The notes: generated by a model not told the origin, from the sequence alone. Counted from the first letter of the stretch, positions 42,937 through 51,820 are shown. The stretch: DNA of 64,000 nucleotides from Paenibacillus harenae DSM 16969 (GCF_000422465.1 NZ_KE383843.1:794271-858270), one strand, 5' to 3'. Numbers and translations: made by a program.

Positions 42937-43877
42937 CGCTCAGCCCCCCCTGCCCTGGATATACGAGGATCAAGCGCCATCTGCAGAAGGTCCACGATCA
43001 AGTTGCATACGATGAACAAGCAGGCCGAGAGAAGCACATAGCATTGAATAACCGGTATGTCCCGGTTAAAGATCGCTTCAATGAAATACCTGCCGAAACC
43101 CGGCCAGGAAAACACTTCCTCTACGATTATCGTACCGCCGAGCAATTTGCCCATATTCATCCCGAGTCCGGTCAACATCGGCGAAATCGCAAGTCTTAGG
43201 ACTTGCTTGCCCAGAATGACACGTTCTTTCAGTCCTCTTGTTCTCGCATACAACACATAAGGCTCCTCCAATTGTTCCAAAACAGTCGTTCGCAGCAGAC
43301 GGGAATAAATGGCGATCAATCCCATCGCCAATGTTAACGAAGGCAGCAGTAGATGCAGCCACGTATCTGCTCCCTGGACGGGAAGAAGATCCAGCTTGAC
43401 GGAGAAAAAGAAAATGAGCAAGTACCCCAGCCAGAACTGAGGAATCGATGCCCCTATAAAAGCAATAAGCCTGCTCGTATGGTCGACAATGCCGTTCTTG
43501 TACAAGGCAGAAAAGAAACCGATTGGAACGCTTATGAGTACGGCTAATACGATGCTGCCGAACGCCAGCTTAAGTGTGGCAGGAATTCGCTTTGCTACTT
43601 CCTCCCAGACAGGCTCATTCGAAAGATAAGATGTGCCGAACTCAAGTCGGCACATCTTCATCAGGAACTGGGCGTATTGAACGGGAAGCGGCTGGTCCAA
43701 GCCGAATTCATGTCTTTTCTGCGCGAGAATCTCGTCGGTCGGATGAATGTGCGCCGCTACAAGGTAGGCTTCGGCCGGATCGACCGGCGAGAGATGGACT
43801 AAGATAAACGCCAGCAGCGTGGCAAAGAAAAAGAGTGGTATGACGGCAAGCAGCCGTTTCCCGATAAAGCCGCCCAT
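42933..43877 (-). CDS. Nickel/opine/peptide ABC importer permease (NikB/CntB type)
   Basis: A 314-residue permease of the DppB class with six helices. The family hallmarks ARTRGLKERVILGKQVLRLA (EAA loop) and SWPGFGRYFIEAIFNRDIPV are intact. It starts 18 bases after the binding-protein gene and overlaps the next permease by four bases. Confidence 0.93.
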   Translation of the reverse strand: MGGFIGKRLLAVIPLFFFATLLAFILVHLSPVDPAEAYLVAAHIHPTDEILAQKRHEFGLDQPLPVQYAQFLMKMCRLEFGTSYLSNEPVWEEVAKRIPATLKLAFGSIVLAVLISVPIGFFSALYKNGIVDHTSRLIAFIGASIPQFWLGYLLIFFFSVKLDLLPVQGADTWLHLLLPSLTLAMGLIAIYSRLLRTTVLEQLEEPYVLYARTRGLKERVILGKQVLRLAISPMLTGLGMNMGKLLGGTIIVEEVFSWPGFGRYFIEAIFNRDIPVIQCYVLLSACLFIVCNLIVDLLQMALDPRISRAGGAER

Positions 43878-43895
43878 GTGTAGCCTCCCTGACGA

Positions 43896-45533
43896 TTACT
43901 CGATAATCTGCAGACTGGAGAATGCATTAGCATCCCGGTTTGCCGGAAATTCAACGCCGCCCAGTTTCTTGTCTGCAACGACCATTTTCTTCACATAAGA
44001 AATCGGAACGATCGCTGCCTGCTCTTGAAGCGTCGTCAGAATGGAAGCGTACAGCTCTTCGCGCTTCTTCTCATCCGTCGAGACGAGCGTATCATGAATT
44101 TGCTGATCGAGCTGCGCCTTCATCGGCAGATTAGCCAGCGCTTCCGCAATGCCGAAACCCTTCTCAGCCGTAATATGAATATAGGAGTGCGGATCATACG
44201 GCGAACCGTAGTTGCTGAAAAAGTTCAGGTCAAAATCATTTGCGCGGAACCTTTTAATTTGCTCGGTCAGATCAAGACCGGTAATGTTCAGCTTAACGCC
44301 GATCGCGGCCCACTCGGACTGCAGCGTTTCGGCCATCGGCTTTTGAATTTGCTCGGCTTTCTCATAGATCAATTCAAGCTCAAGCGGCTTGCCGTCCTTC
44401 TCGCGAACCGTTTTGCCCTCAGGCAGCTTCCAACCCGCTTCATCCAGGTATGACTTAGCTTTCTCTATGTCGTAAGGGACGGGTGTAACCGAAATATTCG
44501 TATATGGCAGGTTAGTGGACAACAAGTTATCGGCCTTTTCTTCGAATCCCGACGTTACGCCGTCGACCATCGCCTGTTTGTTAAAGCCCGCCTGCAGCGC
44601 AAGACGCACGTTCAATTCCGCTAACGCCGCATTAGCCGTATTCAATACCAATTGTCTCGCAGCAACAGGTTCGGAGAGTTTGGTCTCATACTCACCGGAC
44701 TCCTCGAGCTGCTTGTATGCATCCAGGCTAATGATCCCTTCGCCATAAATCAGGTCGAGCTCGCCTTTCTCGAAAGCCAGTACGCGCGTATCGCCGTCCG
44801 GAATGATCTTGATGACGATTTTGTCGACCTTCGGCTGCTCGCCCCAATAGTTCGGGTTACGGGTAAATGCCGCATATTCGTCCGTTTTGTAATCGTTCAG
44901 CATCCATGGGCCTGTACCGATCGAGGCCTTCACGCCTTTCGATGTATCGCCGTCATCAGGAAATCCGGCCTCCCCAAGGAAGCGGACAGGACGAACGACA
45001 GACAGTTCCTGTATTGTCGGATAGTAGGCTTCTTTCAATTTAAGCTTAAATGTAAATTCGTCTACTGCCTCGGTCTTCTCCAGAAGAGAGATAAAACCAA
45101 GCCAGCTATGATTGTCGACATTCTTCATAATGGCATCGAAGTTCTTCTTAACGATCGATGCGTTAAAAGCAGAACCGTCGGAGAACTTTACGCCCTGCCG
45201 GATTTTAAACGTATATTCCCTGCCGTCCTCGGAAATCGTCCAAGACTCGGCCAATGCAGGCTCCAGCTTGCCTCCGGCTCCGTAATTGACCAATGGCTCG
45301 AAGATCATCGATTGCGCAATGAGCTGCGACGGATTGTACACGTGCGGGTTCATCGGCCCGATATCACGCGGCCAAGATAGGGTTACGACCTTTTCTGCCG
45401 GCGTTTGGCTTTCCGTATTATTCTTTTGCGCTTGCGTATCCGCCGGTTTGGAACAGCCGGCAAGCGAGGCGGACAAGAGCAGCGCGATAGCCGCGATTAG
45501 TAAAACCATTGATTTTCTCTTTCCTGCGTTCAT
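43896..45533 (-). CDS. Nickel/opine/peptide ABC importer binding lipoprotein (NikA/CntA type)
   Basis: A 545-residue solute-binding protein of family 5. The lipoprotein signal ends in SASLAGC (Cys27). The core ESWTISEDGREYTFKIRQGV is the SBP_bac_5 signature. Family members bind nickel complexes, metal-opine chelates, heme or peptides. The Fur box and promoter upstream (45574-45630) point to an iron-linked substrate, as for metallophore uptake, but no opine-synthesis genes (cntKLM) are seen in the window. Confidence 0.92.
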   Translation of the reverse strand: MNAGKRKSMVLLIAAIALLLSASLAGCSKPADTQAQKNNTESQTPAEKVVTLSWPRDIGPMNPHVYNPSQLIAQSMIFEPLVNYGAGGKLEPALAESWTISEDGREYTFKIRQGVKFSDGSAFNASIVKKNFDAIMKNVDNHSWLGFISLLEKTEAVDEFTFKLKLKEAYYPTIQELSVVRPVRFLGEAGFPDDGDTSKGVKASIGTGPWMLNDYKTDEYAAFTRNPNYWGEQPKVDKIVIKIIPDGDTRVLAFEKGELDLIYGEGIISLDAYKQLEESGEYETKLSEPVAARQLVLNTANAALAELNVRLALQAGFNKQAMVDGVTSGFEEKADNLLSTNLPYTNISVTPVPYDIEKAKSYLDEAGWKLPEGKTVREKDGKPLELELIYEKAEQIQKPMAETLQSEWAAIGVKLNITGLDLTEQIKRFRANDFDLNFFSNYGSPYDPHSYIHITAEKGFGIAEALANLPMKAQLDQQIHDTLVSTDEKKREELYASILTTLQEQAAIVPISYVKKMVVADKKLGGVEFPANRDANAFSSLQIIE

Positions 45534-45573
45534 TCTTGGATGACCCCTCTCATTTCCTCTACTCCAATTAAAA

Positions 45574-45588
45574 TGATAATCATTATCA
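45574..45588. promoter_or_regulatory. Fur box of the ABC importer operon
   Basis: TGATAATCATTATCA matches the Bacillus Fur 7-1-7 consensus TGATAATNATTATCA at every position. It lies just downstream of the promoter -10. A weaker copy (11 of 14 positions) at 45602-45616 overlaps the -10 element itself. Confidence 0.85.
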
Positions 45589-45600
45589 TATCATTTAAGA

Positions 45601-45630
45601 ATGATAACCTTTCTCATATAACACTGTCAA
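45601..45630 (-). promoter_or_regulatory. Sigma-A promoter of the Fur-controlled ABC importer
   Basis: TTGACA (45625-45630), 18 bases, TATCAT (45601-45606) on the minus strand. Confidence 0.7.
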
Positions 45631-45748
45631 CAAAAAGATGCCTTCAGCCGCGTTCCAGTAATTGGGCATTCCTGACAGGGAGAGAAGAAAGCCGGATAGA
45701 TGCGCAGCAACGAGCGCACAGTTGGCGCGTCTTGCGCAAGATTGATGC

Positions 45749-45844
45749 TTATTGCGCGGGCGATTCCGCTACGATCGAGCCGATCGCTTCAAGCAGCAGC
45801 GGCAGCACGCCATGGGTGTCTTCTTTCCTTGCCGGCTGAATCAT
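45749..45844 (-). pseudogene. N-terminal remnant of a GNAT acetyltransferase
   Basis: A 31-residue frame with an intact AGAAGGAGG site and ATG. The start MIQPARKEDTHGVLPLLL, followed by EAIGSI, is the typical beginning of a GNAT protein, but the frame stops after AESPAQ and nothing downstream continues the domain. It is best read as the 5' stub of a deleted acetyltransferase gene, between the ABC operon and the helicase gene. Confidence 0.55.
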
Positions 45845-45909
45845 GACCCATCCTCCTTCTATTAGCGATCTGCTATAATGAATAAATATTATTTGCGTAG
45901 GTGATTCCA

Positions 45910-48153
45910 ATGAGCATGCAATATTATCCCTATCCGATCGGTGTTCGCAATCGTGAAGTGCCTTGCGCTGACAAAGCCGAGGCCGAGACGAGCCTCCAGC
46001 TTGTCGCCGGGCACGAGACGGACGCCGGATTCTTCCGTACCCTGGAGCAGTACGGCATCCTGCTTAACCGGCCGCAAATCGCGGCTGTCCGCCACCATAC
46101 AGGGGCGGCGCTGACGCTGGCCGGCGCAGGCTCGGGCAAGACCTCCGTGCTCGTATGCCGGACTGCGTATTTGATCGCCGTGCGCCATGTGCAGCCCCAG
46201 CATATTTTACTGATGACCTTCTCCAAGAAGGCAGCCGACGAGATGAGAAGCCGAATCCGCTCGCTGCCCGTCGTGGAAGCGAGGGCGGCAAACGGCGTAG
46301 AAGCCCGAACCTTCCATTCCTTCTGCCTGCAGCTGCTTCGCGGCCGCGGTTACCGTCAGGCTATTCTGGGTGAAACCGGTCAAAAGCATATCTTTTTTAA
46401 AAGGCTTATGCGCGAGCTGCTGCTGCAGAACGAGTATGAGCCCGAGACGGTTCTTGCCCAGCTCTCCTCCCTGAAGCTTCGGATGGTCGAACTGGACGCT
46501 CTTCCGGAAGCGACGGTGGAAGAAAGAGAGCTTAAGCTGCTGTTCACGCGTTATGAGCAGTGGAAGAAGGATACGGACAAGCTCGATTATGACGACCTGC
46601 TGCTCGAGACCTATCGTCTCTTGCGGGAGGATCCAACGCTTCTCGCAACGCTGCAAAGGCGCTTTCAGTACTTGATGATCGACGAATTTCAAGATACGAA
46701 TCAAGTCCAATACATGCTCGTGCAAATGCTGGCCGATCAGCATCGCAATCTGATGGTTGTCGGCGATGACGATCAGACGATCTATTCGTTTAACGGCGCC
46801 AATAACGATTATATCCTCCATTTCGAGCATCAATATCCAGGCGCGGCCACCATTGTCCTCGACATCAATTACCGGTCGACCCGCACGATTGTCGGGCTTG
46901 GCAATGCCATCATTCAATTTAATAAGCAGCGGAAGCCGAAGACGCTCCTCGCCGTTAAATCAAAGGGCGCAATTCCCTCCTATGCCCGTCTCAAAACGAC
47001 GAACGAAGAGGCGCAGCTGATCGTCGATACGATTACAGCCTTGAGCAGGGAAGGAAAGCGGGAGTTTGGCGACATGGCCATTCTATACCGTACGGCGAGC
47101 AGCAGCCGGGCTCTCGTAGAGCTTCTGCTGACGAAGCAGATTCCGTTTCTTGATTTCGGCGACGGCCAGCTGTTCTACGATCAATGGGCGATCAAGCCGC
47201 TTCTTGCGCATTTGAGACTCGCCATGGATCGTCGGAATTTCGATGCGATGGAAACGCTGCTGCCTACGCTGTATATCAACCGCGAGCAGGGCATGGCTTT
47301 TATCTGGAATCAGGACAAGCAGCAGGCGAAGAAGTGGCCGCTCATTCATCTGCTTGAGTACCCGCAGCTGAAGGAATTTCAGAAGGATAAAATAAAAGAG
47401 CGGATCAAGCTTATCAAGACGCTTGCCGATTGCAAGCCCGCAGACGCTGTTATTCAGCTTCGCCAAGCGTTCTATGATCAATTTCTCGAAACGGGCAAGC
47501 GGCATGAAATGACCGAGCATAAGGAAGGCCTGAAGGAAATGCTCGATGAGTTTGAAGCAGCCGCCCGGACGTATGATACGATTGACGCTTTTATCGGATA
47601 TATTGACGCTTTAGCGGAGAAACATGCCGTTCACCGGCAGCAGCAAAAGCACGAGCAGAGCCGCAGCGCCATATCTCTGATGTCCATACACAAATCAAAA
47701 GGTCTCGAGTTTCCGGTCGTCTTCGTCATCGGCGCCTCGGAAGGGATCCTTCCCCACAGCTCGGCGCTTGCCGCGGATAAGCATAATGACCGCATTTCCA
47801 TTCAGACGGGGGAGGATACGCTCGCGGATGCGTTGGAAGAGGAACGACGCCTCGCTTACGTCGCCGTTACAAGAGCGCAGGATGAGCTGTACGTGAGTTC
47901 ACCCGCCCTGTATCGCGGCAAACCGGCGGAATTGTCACGTTTCATCCGTTCCGCCTTTATGACGGATCCGGCGGCTTCCGGCGACGAGGAAACGGCGCTG
48001 GCCTGGCTCTGCGCCAGCGATACCTGCCAAGTATGGCAGCGGATTATGACGTACGAGGATTCGCAGCTGCTTTCGCGCGAATGTCCGTTATGCCATTCCC
48101 CTATGGCGCAAGGCGTGAAGGTGCTGCCGAAGAAAAAGAATGGCGCTTCGTAA
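45910..48153 (+). CDS. UvrD/Rep-family ATP-dependent DNA helicase
   Basis: A 747-residue superfamily 1 helicase. Motifs in order: Q/I GAGSGKTSVL, Ia MTFSKKAADEM, II LMIDEFQDTN, III VGDDDQTIYSFNGA, IV INYRSTRTI, V SIHKSKGLEFPVVFV and VI LAYVAVTRAQDEL. A C-terminal CPLC pair suggests a small zinc-binding tail. It is shorter than PcrA variants with extra domains and likely works in repair or recombination. The ATG at 45910 has an AGGTGA site. A single gene flanked by remnants on both sides. Confidence 0.93.
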   Translation: MSMQYYPYPIGVRNREVPCADKAEAETSLQLVAGHETDAGFFRTLEQYGILLNRPQIAAVRHHTGAALTLAGAGSGKTSVLVCRTAYLIAVRHVQPQHILLMTFSKKAADEMRSRIRSLPVVEARAANGVEARTFHSFCLQLLRGRGYRQAILGETGQKHIFFKRLMRELLLQNEYEPETVLAQLSSLKLRMVELDALPEATVEERELKLLFTRYEQWKKDTDKLDYDDLLLETYRLLREDPTLLATLQRRFQYLMIDEFQDTNQVQYMLVQMLADQHRNLMVVGDDDQTIYSFNGANNDYILHFEHQYPGAATIVLDINYRSTRTIVGLGNAIIQFNKQRKPKTLLAVKSKGAIPSYARLKTTNEEAQLIVDTITALSREGKREFGDMAILYRTASSSRALVELLLTKQIPFLDFGDGQLFYDQWAIKPLLAHLRLAMDRRNFDAMETLLPTLYINREQGMAFIWNQDKQQAKKWPLIHLLEYPQLKEFQKDKIKERIKLIKTLADCKPADAVIQLRQAFYDQFLETGKRHEMTEHKEGLKEMLDEFEAAARTYDTIDAFIGYIDALAEKHAVHRQQQKHEQSRSAISLMSIHKSKGLEFPVVFVIGASEGILPHSSALAADKHNDRISIQTGEDTLADALEEERRLAYVAVTRAQDELYVSSPALYRGKPAELSRFIRSAFMTDPAASGDEETALAWLCASDTCQVWQRIMTYEDSQLLSRECPLCHSPMAQGVKVLPKKKNGAS

Positions 48154-48172
48154 GGATGGGAAGGCCGGCTCG

Positions 48173-48490
48173 TTATGGAGCGGCCCCCGGTTTCGGATTA
48201 TTTTGACCGGTAATGCGGCGCTTTGCGGTCTCCCACTCATCAAGGGATAAATGACCTTCAATCGCTTTCAGTTCTTCAGGAACCTCAACAAAACACATCA
48301 ATTCCAGGCTGTTGCCGTCCGGGTCGTTGAAATAAACCGAAGCATTGCCTTGATAGGGTCTTGCGAAAGGCTCGCTCGAGGTTCTCCTGCCAAATGGTAC
48401 GGGCTCCACGTCAATAGATTTAAGCCAGTTTACGGCCTTTCTCAAGTGAGCTAGAAAAAGAGACCGCTCCCGCAGCTGTATGCTTAGCAT
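48173..48490 (-). pseudogene. Truncated glyoxalase/VOC-domain protein
   Basis: The open frame encodes the C-terminal half of a VOC-superfamily protein: KAVNWLKSIDVEPVPFG, then YQGNASVYFNDPDGNSLELM, the family's final metal-ligand (Glu) strand. The first half of the domain is missing. The first 15 or so codons are made of the ferritin terminator hairpin (48454-48505), which shows that the 5' part was lost. It is not expected to give a working enzyme. Confidence 0.65.
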
Positions 48491-48505
48491 CGGAACGGTC
48501 TCTTC
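48454..48505 (-). terminator. Terminator after the ferritin gene
   Basis: AGAGACCG pairs with CGGTCTCT around a long inner loop, followed by TTTTTC on the minus strand. It overlaps the 5' end of the VOC remnant. Confidence 0.65.
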
Positions 48506-48527
48506 TATTTGCGGCTGCTTGTCCGAA

Positions 48528-49031
48528 TTAAAGCGCCGGAGGCGTGAATGATCGGCCCGCGAACTCCGCGTCCAGCATGTAGAAAGCGTTGCTGTCTTTA
48601 TCGATCCGTTTCAGCTTGTGAATAATGTTGTCGAACAAAGCCTCTTCCTCCACCTGCTCGTCAATGAACCATTTCAGGAAGTTGATCGTCGCATGCTCGC
48701 GGTCGTTCATGGCAAGATCGGAGAGGTTGTAGAACCGCTTCGTGTTCTCCTGTTCATGCTTGTAGCCGTGCTCGAATGCGTCGAGGATCGACTTATAGTC
48801 GTTGTTCGGCTCTCCAAGTGCCGCAAGCGTCGCGCGGCGGCCCCGGTCATTCAGGAACTTATATATTTTCATCGCGTGAAAACGTTCTTCCTCGGCTTGT
48901 ACGATAAAGAAATTGGCAAATCCGTCGAGACTTTCTCCCGAACAATACGCTGCCATCGCAAGATACACATGCGCCGAATAAAATTCAAAATTCATCTGCT
49001 CGTTTAATGCTCCCGCTAATCCGTCATTCAT
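48528..49031 (-). CDS. Non-heme ferritin (iron storage)
   Basis: Cytoplasmic iron-storage protein of 167 residues that forms a hollow shell and oxidises Fe(II). The four-helix fold is evident: LNEQMNFEFYSAHVYLAMAAYC (first helix, ferroxidase Glu), FIVQAEEERFHAMKIYKFL (EExxH) and INFLKWFIDEQVEEE. The ATG at 49031 was chosen for its GGAGGTG site over an upstream start. It has a likely promoter of its own (49067-49094) and lies downstream of the Fur-controlled DUF1450 gene. Confidence 0.94.
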   Translation of the reverse strand: MNDGLAGALNEQMNFEFYSAHVYLAMAAYCSGESLDGFANFFIVQAEEERFHAMKIYKFLNDRGRRATLAALGEPNNDYKSILDAFEHGYKHEQENTKRFYNLSDLAMNDREHATINFLKWFIDEQVEEEALFDNIIHKLKRIDKDSNAFYMLDAEFAGRSFTPPAL

Positions 49032-49066
49032 TGCTCGTGCACCTCCGCTTTCATAGTTTGTCCTTA

Positions 49067-49094
49067 ATTTTACCATAAAAATAAGGAACGGCAA
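49067..49094 (-). promoter_or_regulatory. Possible ferritin promoter
   Basis: TTGCCG (49089-49094), 16 bases, TAAAAT (49067-49072) on the minus strand. The -35 lies inside the terminator hairpin of the DUF1450 gene. Confidence 0.45.
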
Positions 49095-49105
49095 ATGCCG
49101 CTCCT
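49072..49105 (-). terminator. Terminator after the DUF1450 gene
   Basis: GGAGCGGCA pairs with TGCCGTTCC, followed by TTATTTTTAT on the minus strand. Confidence 0.65.
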
Positions 49106-49128
49106 AGTTAATATATCCATATTTAAAG

Positions 49129-49350
49129 TTACCCGATCATTCTCTTCAGCCTTTTGTACAGCTGCTCCGCAGACGGCGCGCTTACCATCTCCGACTTAAT
49201 GACAACGAAGCATTCATGTTTACACGTCTTGCAATTGCCGAGGCAATCGCTCTTCTTCTGCTTAATATCCGGATAACGATCCTTCATTGCTTTATATATT
49301 GGCTTGAGACCGTTCTTCAAATTCCGTTTGCAATATTTGATCTTCTTCAT
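49129..49350 (-). CDS. DUF1450 thioredoxin-like ferredoxin, Fur-controlled
   Basis: A 73-residue small protein of the DUF1450 (YuzB-like) family with five cysteines: C7 and the cluster DCLGNCKTCKHEC (C36, C40, C43, C47). The C7/C36/C40/C43 spacing resembles thioredoxin-like 2Fe-2S ferredoxins. The N-terminus is unusually basic. Its promoter carries a perfect Fur box over the -10 (49394-49408), so it should be made under iron starvation. Its partner is unknown; the ferritin gene directly downstream suggests a link with iron release or storage. Confidence 0.75.
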   Translation of the reverse strand: MKKIKYCKRNLKNGLKPIYKAMKDRYPDIKQKKSDCLGNCKTCKHECFVVIKSEMVSAPSAEQLYKRLKRMIG

Positions 49351-49392
49351 CCGAACACCCCGCAGCGCAACAAAGGATTTGCTTTCTTATAA

Positions 49393-49421
49393 ATGATAAT
49401 GATTATCATCCCCGTTGTCAA
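49393..49421 (-). promoter_or_regulatory. Promoter of the DUF1450 gene with Fur box
   Basis: TTGACA (49416-49421), 17 bases, TATCAT (49393-49398) on the minus strand. TGATAATGATTATCA (49394-49408), a perfect Fur 7-1-7 box, covers the -10 and part of the spacer. Confidence 0.85.
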
Positions 49422-49434
49422 CTGCGATTTTGAT

Positions 49435-50856
49435 TTACCCCTTTTTCAGCACTTCAAGCCCTTTGAGCAGCTGGTCGTCTTCCCGCTTCAGCTTCTCGCG
49501 CAGCCGGTCAAGCAGCTGGTATCCGGTCTTGTCATTGAATTCGCCGGTTGCTTCCAGCTTCTCCGCCGACTGGAAGCTGCGAATAGCGTCTTTGGTCTGC
49601 TCATCGAAGAAGCCTTCTTGACCGGTCGGCCCGTAGCCGAGCACCTCGAGCATCGTCTGCAGCGTCTTGACGTCTTCTCCGTAGCTTCCGGTTTTCAAAT
49701 CCGAACCGATGGCAAGCGGTCTCAGCTTCGTATAAGCGGGCAGCTCCACCGCATAGTCCGGCGAAACGCCTTGTTTATTAATCCATGTCCCCCCAGGCGT
49801 CTTCCACTGCGCCTCCGTCAAGCTTAACACCGAGCCGTCCTTGAATTGATTAAAAGCCTGAACAACGCCTTTGCCGTACGTTTTCTCGCCGATGACGGCA
49901 GCGCCTGCCGACTCCTTGAGCGCAGCGGTCAGCACCTCGCTTGCGCTGGCGGACTGCCCGTTCACGAGTACGGCGACGGGAATCGTCCACTTCTTCTGCT
50001 GCTGCGATTTATACGTTACCGTCCTGCGCTCATTTTTGTATACGACATTCAGGATCACTTTATCCTTCGGAATAAGCGTATCGGCAATCTTAATCGTCGG
50101 CTGCAGCAAGCCTCCGGGGTTGGAGCGCATATCGAGCAGCAAGCCTTTAAGAGGCTCCTTCTCTTGAAGCTCCTTAAGCGCCGCATCAAATTCATCGGCC
50201 GTCTTCTCGGCGAACCGGCTGATCGTCACATGGCCGATTCCTCCCTCCAGAAGCTCAGAGGTAACCGTATGAATCGGAATCGCTTCGCGCTTTAAGGTCA
50301 GCTCAATCGGTTCCGCCTGACCCGGCCTTTGAATTTGCAGCGTTACATTCGTTCCTTCTTCGCCTCTTATGAGGCCAAGCAGGTCCTGGAACGTCTTGCC
50401 CTCCAGCTTCTGACCGTCAACCATCGCGATAATGTCGCCGGGCAGCAAGCCTCCGCGTTCCGCAGGAGCATTCTTTGTCAGTCCGGAAATAACATAATGA
50501 CCTTCCTCTTCCCTGATTTCCGCGCCGATCCCAAAGATTTCGCCTTGATACGATTCCGTATAAGCATTACCCTCCTCCTCGATCAAATAGCGGGAATACG
50601 GATCCTCAAGCGATGCGACCATGCCTTCTGCGGCGCCGTTAATTAACTTTTTGGGATCGGCCCCGTCCAAATAGTCATTCATGATTTTGTTATAGGAAAC
50701 GGTAAATTGCTGAAAGGTCGGCTCGCCCAGCATCGGATAACGATACCCCGTCCATAAGAGGGCTAACGCAAAGCCGATTGCCGCAAATAGGACGGCACCC
50801 AGCATGCAGAAAGTCAGAAACCGTTGTTTGGCGGCCATTGACGCAAAAATTTTCAT
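49435..50856 (-). CDS. CtpB-type carboxyl-terminal processing protease (S41)
   Basis: A 473-residue membrane-anchored serine protease. One helix near residues 14-36 is followed by a helical cap, a PDZ domain (about 90-175: GLLPGDIIAMVDGQKLEG), the S41 catalytic domain with Ser in LVNGQSASASEVL and Lys in GEKTYGKGVVQ, and a C-terminal peptidoglycan-binding domain (SYGEDVKTLQTMLEVLGY). Bacillus CtpB-type proteases act in sporulation signalling or wall processing. The ATG at 50856 has a GAGGAG site; a longer frame start upstream lacks one. Confidence 0.92.
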   Translation of the reverse strand: MKIFASMAAKQRFLTFCMLGAVLFAAIGFALALLWTGYRYPMLGEPTFQQFTVSYNKIMNDYLDGADPKKLINGAAEGMVASLEDPYSRYLIEEEGNAYTESYQGEIFGIGAEIREEEGHYVISGLTKNAPAERGGLLPGDIIAMVDGQKLEGKTFQDLLGLIRGEEGTNVTLQIQRPGQAEPIELTLKREAIPIHTVTSELLEGGIGHVTISRFAEKTADEFDAALKELQEKEPLKGLLLDMRSNPGGLLQPTIKIADTLIPKDKVILNVVYKNERRTVTYKSQQQKKWTIPVAVLVNGQSASASEVLTAALKESAGAAVIGEKTYGKGVVQAFNQFKDGSVLSLTEAQWKTPGGTWINKQGVSPDYAVELPAYTKLRPLAIGSDLKTGSYGEDVKTLQTMLEVLGYGPTGQEGFFDEQTKDAIRSFQSAEKLEATGEFNDKTGYQLLDRLREKLKREDDQLLKGLEVLKKG

Positions 50857-50975
50857 CCTGTCATCTCCTCGAAAAGTTTGCGGGCAAGCTTCTGCTCCGC
50901 CCTTGTATGTATCTTTCATTTTCGCTACAATCAACCTATTCATAAATATAGAGAGCTGGAGAGGAGTTTCATGTA

Positions 50976-51785
50976 ATGAACTATAAACTGATTGCCATCG
51001 ATGTTGACGATACCCTGCTGACGGATGACCTGATCGTAACAGAGGGCACGAAGCAAGCGATGGCCGCAGCGATAGCCCAAGGCGTGACGGTCACGCTGGC
51101 GACCGGCCGCATGTTCGCGTCCGCCCGGAAGATTGCGAAGCAAATTGAACTCAATGTTCCTATTATTACGTATCAGGGGGCGCTCGTCAAAACGCTGCTC
51201 GACGGACAGGTTTTATATGAGAGAAACGTGCCTGCCGACGCGGCTAAGGAGCTTCATGCCTTCGCGGAAGCGAATGGGCTGCATCTGCAGCTTTATGTGA
51301 ATGACGAGCTCTACGGGACGGAAGACAATGACAAGATTAAAGCCTACTCCAAGCTTTCCAATATCCCTTATAAAATAGAACCCGACTTTAACAAATTACT
51401 CGATTATCCGATGAACAAAATGCTCATAATCGACGATCCGGCCCGCCTCGACGAAATTGCGGAACAGCTGAAGCCTCTCATCGGCGATCGCGTGCATATT
51501 ACGAAATCGAAGGCTCATTACTTGGAGTTTATGCATAAAGAAGGCACGAAAGGACACGCGCTCCGCTTTATGGCGGAGCATCTTGGATGCGCCATGGAGC
51601 AGACGATCGCCTTAGGCGATGCGTGGAATGATAACGAGATGATCCGCGCTGCCGGCCTCGGCGTTGCCATGGGCAATGCGATTCAGTCGCTGAAGGATAT
51701 CGCGGATTACGTCACCTTATCGAACAACGAGGAAGGCGTCCGGCATGTCATTGAGAAATTTGTTCTGAATGCTTCCGTCGTTTAG
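50976..51785 (+). CDS. Cof-type HAD-superfamily phosphatase
   Basis: A 269-residue sugar-phosphate or nucleotide phosphatase of the Cof group. Motif I IDVDDTLLTDD (nucleophile Asp), the type IIB cap with LHLQLYVNDELYG, and motif IV ALGDAWNDNEMI are clear. A GGAGAGGAG site precedes the ATG. Divergent from ctpB, single gene, with a terminator shared with the convergent lipoprotein gene. Confidence 0.92.
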   Translation: MNYKLIAIDVDDTLLTDDLIVTEGTKQAMAAAIAQGVTVTLATGRMFASARKIAKQIELNVPIITYQGALVKTLLDGQVLYERNVPADAAKELHAFAEANGLHLQLYVNDELYGTEDNDKIKAYSKLSNIPYKIEPDFNKLLDYPMNKMLIIDDPARLDEIAEQLKPLIGDRVHITKSKAHYLEFMHKEGTKGHALRFMAEHLGCAMEQTIALGDAWNDNEMIRAAGLGVAMGNAIQSLKDIADYVTLSNNEEGVRHVIEKFVLNASVV

Positions 51786-51820
51786 CCGGACCGGACCGCG
51801 CCCAGCGGATATCATAGACA

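Noticed and set aside
45655..45748. Continuation of the GNAT stub in another frame
   Set aside because: All three minus-strand frames after 45749 were read by eye; none gives GNAT motif A or B, so the remnant is not extended.
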